Assembly: GCA_031263945.1 (NCBI GenBank)
Contig: JAISEW010000214.1
Location: forward strand, 1 to 6,136
Source: Gracilibacteraceae bacterium
GTDB lineage: Bacteria > Bacillota > Desulfitobacteriia > Desulfitobacteriales > Syntrophobotulaceae
Direction of reading: 5' to 3'
DNA length: 6,136 nucleotides
Shown here: piece after piece, positions 5,258-6,136 of the stretch
Layout of the letters: every line of letters starts with the position of its first letter
How positions within the stretch are numbered: the stretch's first letter is position 1
Program-made: the position numbers and the translations under genes
Notes under the pieces: generated by a model
What the model was told of the DNA's origin: nothing
Seen by the model: the letters and a program-made list of their open reading frames with translations, nothing else
Databases searched by the model: none

Positions 5258-6136
5258 ATGGCGTTATTTCGATACGAAGCTTTTAATATACAAGGGCAGG
5301 TCGTTTCCGGCGAAATAAGCGCGGACACGCAGACGGCGGCCATAAACCGTTTGCATGAAGGCGGGCTTACCGCTTATGATCTGCAGGAAACGAAGGATAA
5401 AGCGAAGAAGAAAAGCAAGGCGCTTTTCAGCGCCAAAAAAGTCACTTTAGGCGATCTTTCCGTGTTCAGCCGCCAGCTGGGAGTGATGATCAACGCCGGT
5501 ATTCCGGTGACACGGGCGATTTCTACTTTGAGCAAACAGACGTCGAACCAGACGATGGCTGAAGCGCTGGAAGCGATAGCCCGGGATGTGGAAGGCGGTT
5601 CCGGTCTCGGCGACGCCTTTGAGCGTCATCCTAAAATTTTTAACGAACTGTATGTGTCAATGCTTCGGGCCGGCGAACTGGGCGGGATTTTGGAAACCAC
5701 GCTCATGCGTCTGGCCGAGCAGCTGCGCCGCGATAAACAGTTGAGCGACAGCTTAAAAAGCGCGATGAATTATCCTCGCATAATCATGATTTTTGCCGGC
5801 GTGGTATTTTTTGCCATGTTGATATTTATGGTGCCCATTTTTCAGGGCATGGTCGCCGACGGAGCGGGGGAGAGCGCGGAAATGCCGGCTATTTCCCTGT
5901 TCATTTTCGCTTGGTCGAACAGCATCCGCACGTTTTGGTATTTCTGGATTTTGGGAGCGGCGGTGCTTATTATTTTAGTCATGGCCTTCGCGAAAAGCCC
6001 GACCGGACATCGGTTATACGAAAACAACAAACTGCATATGCCGGTTTTTGGCGAGATAAACCTCAAATCGGTTATCGCCCGTTTTTCCCGCACTCTGGCC
6101 ACGCTGCTTGAAGGCGGCATCCCGATCGTCCAAGCT
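5258..6136 (+). CDS. pilC: Type IV pilus inner-membrane platform protein PilC (GspF family), 3'-truncated by the window edge
   Basis: The frame stays open from ATG 5258 to the last base, giving 293 codons; the family is about 400 residues, so roughly 100 are missing. PilC/GspF is a polytopic inner-membrane protein that couples the cytoplasmic ATPases to pilin polymerisation and extraction. Seen here: a short N-terminal region (MALFRYEAFN, about 1-45), a Lys-rich linker (46-61), and the first GspF domain (about 64-190) with LSVFSRQLGVMINAGIPV, MLRAGELGG (135-143) and MNYPR (170-174). A membrane helix at about 175-195 and another at about 226-245 follow. The second GspF domain begins with HMPVFGEI and FSRTLATLLEGGIPI (276-290), which repeats the first domain's opening as expected of this duplicated family. 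It follows pilT by 11 bases. Confidence 0.92.
   Translation, partial: MALFRYEAFNIQGQVVSGEISADTQTAAINRLHEGGLTAYDLQETKDKAKKKSKALFSAKKVTLGDLSVFSRQLGVMINAGIPVTRAISTLSKQTSNQTMAEALEAIARDVEGGSGLGDAFERHPKIFNELYVSMLRAGELGGILETTLMRLAEQLRRDKQLSDSLKSAMNYPRIIMIFAGVVFFAMLIFMVPIFQGMVADGAGESAEMPAISLFIFAWSNSIRTFWYFWILGAAVLIILVMAFAKSPTGHRLYENNKLHMPVFGEINLKSVIARFSRTLATLLEGGIPIVQA

Noticed and set aside
1..6136. Mobile elements, CRISPR arrays, tRNA or rRNA genes, or a novel defence system
   Set aside because: No transposase or integrase, no regularly spaced repeats and no tRNA or rRNA signatures are seen. All long frames are explained by aminotransferase and pilus genes.

Overview
The window is coding almost end to end on the + strand. 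It looks like a bacterial chromosome segment of roughly mid-50s % GC, judged by eye. The strong GGAGG-type ribosome binding sites, the use of GTG starts, a 1-beta-type aspartate aminotransferase and the relatives suggested by the pilus proteins point to Bacillota. A diderm Bacillota such as a Negativicute is a reasonable guess, because a secretin-related protein is present, but the sequence does not settle this.

Left part (1-2170): two amino-acid metabolism genes probably co-transcribed. The first is a 5'-truncated acetylornithine aminotransferase (argD-like). It is followed 30 bases later by a complete class I/II pyridoxal-phosphate aminotransferase of the aspartate aminotransferase type. 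Arginine synthesis consumes aspartate at argininosuccinate synthase, so the pairing makes metabolic sense.

Middle (2171-2353): a 183-base intergenic region that switches from metabolism to surface machinery. It holds a good sigma-A-type promoter (extended -10, with an A/T-tract UP-like element upstream). A leader of about 110 bases follows, with two hairpins and a 10-bp palindrome, ending in a strong Shine-Dalgarno that places the next start at GTG 2354. No convincing terminator separates the aminotransferase from this promoter.

Right part (2354-6136): a type IV pilus / type II secretion-like operon. In order: a single-pass membrane protein with a PilP/GspC-like C-terminal domain; a secreted LysM protein carrying secretin N-domains but no secretin pore domain; the PilT-type hexameric ATPase; and PilC/GspF, the inner-membrane platform, which runs off the right edge. 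Together these would form the inner-membrane platform, the retraction motor and a peptidoglycan-anchored periplasmic or wall-zone segment. The assembly ATPase PilB, the pilins, the prepilin peptidase, PilM/N/O and a true secretin are not in the window.

The most interesting points are the pore-less LysM-secretin-N protein next to a PilP-like partner, and the structured leader and promoter of the pilus operon. I found no CRISPR array, tRNA, rRNA, insertion sequence or other mobile element, and no clearly novel system.
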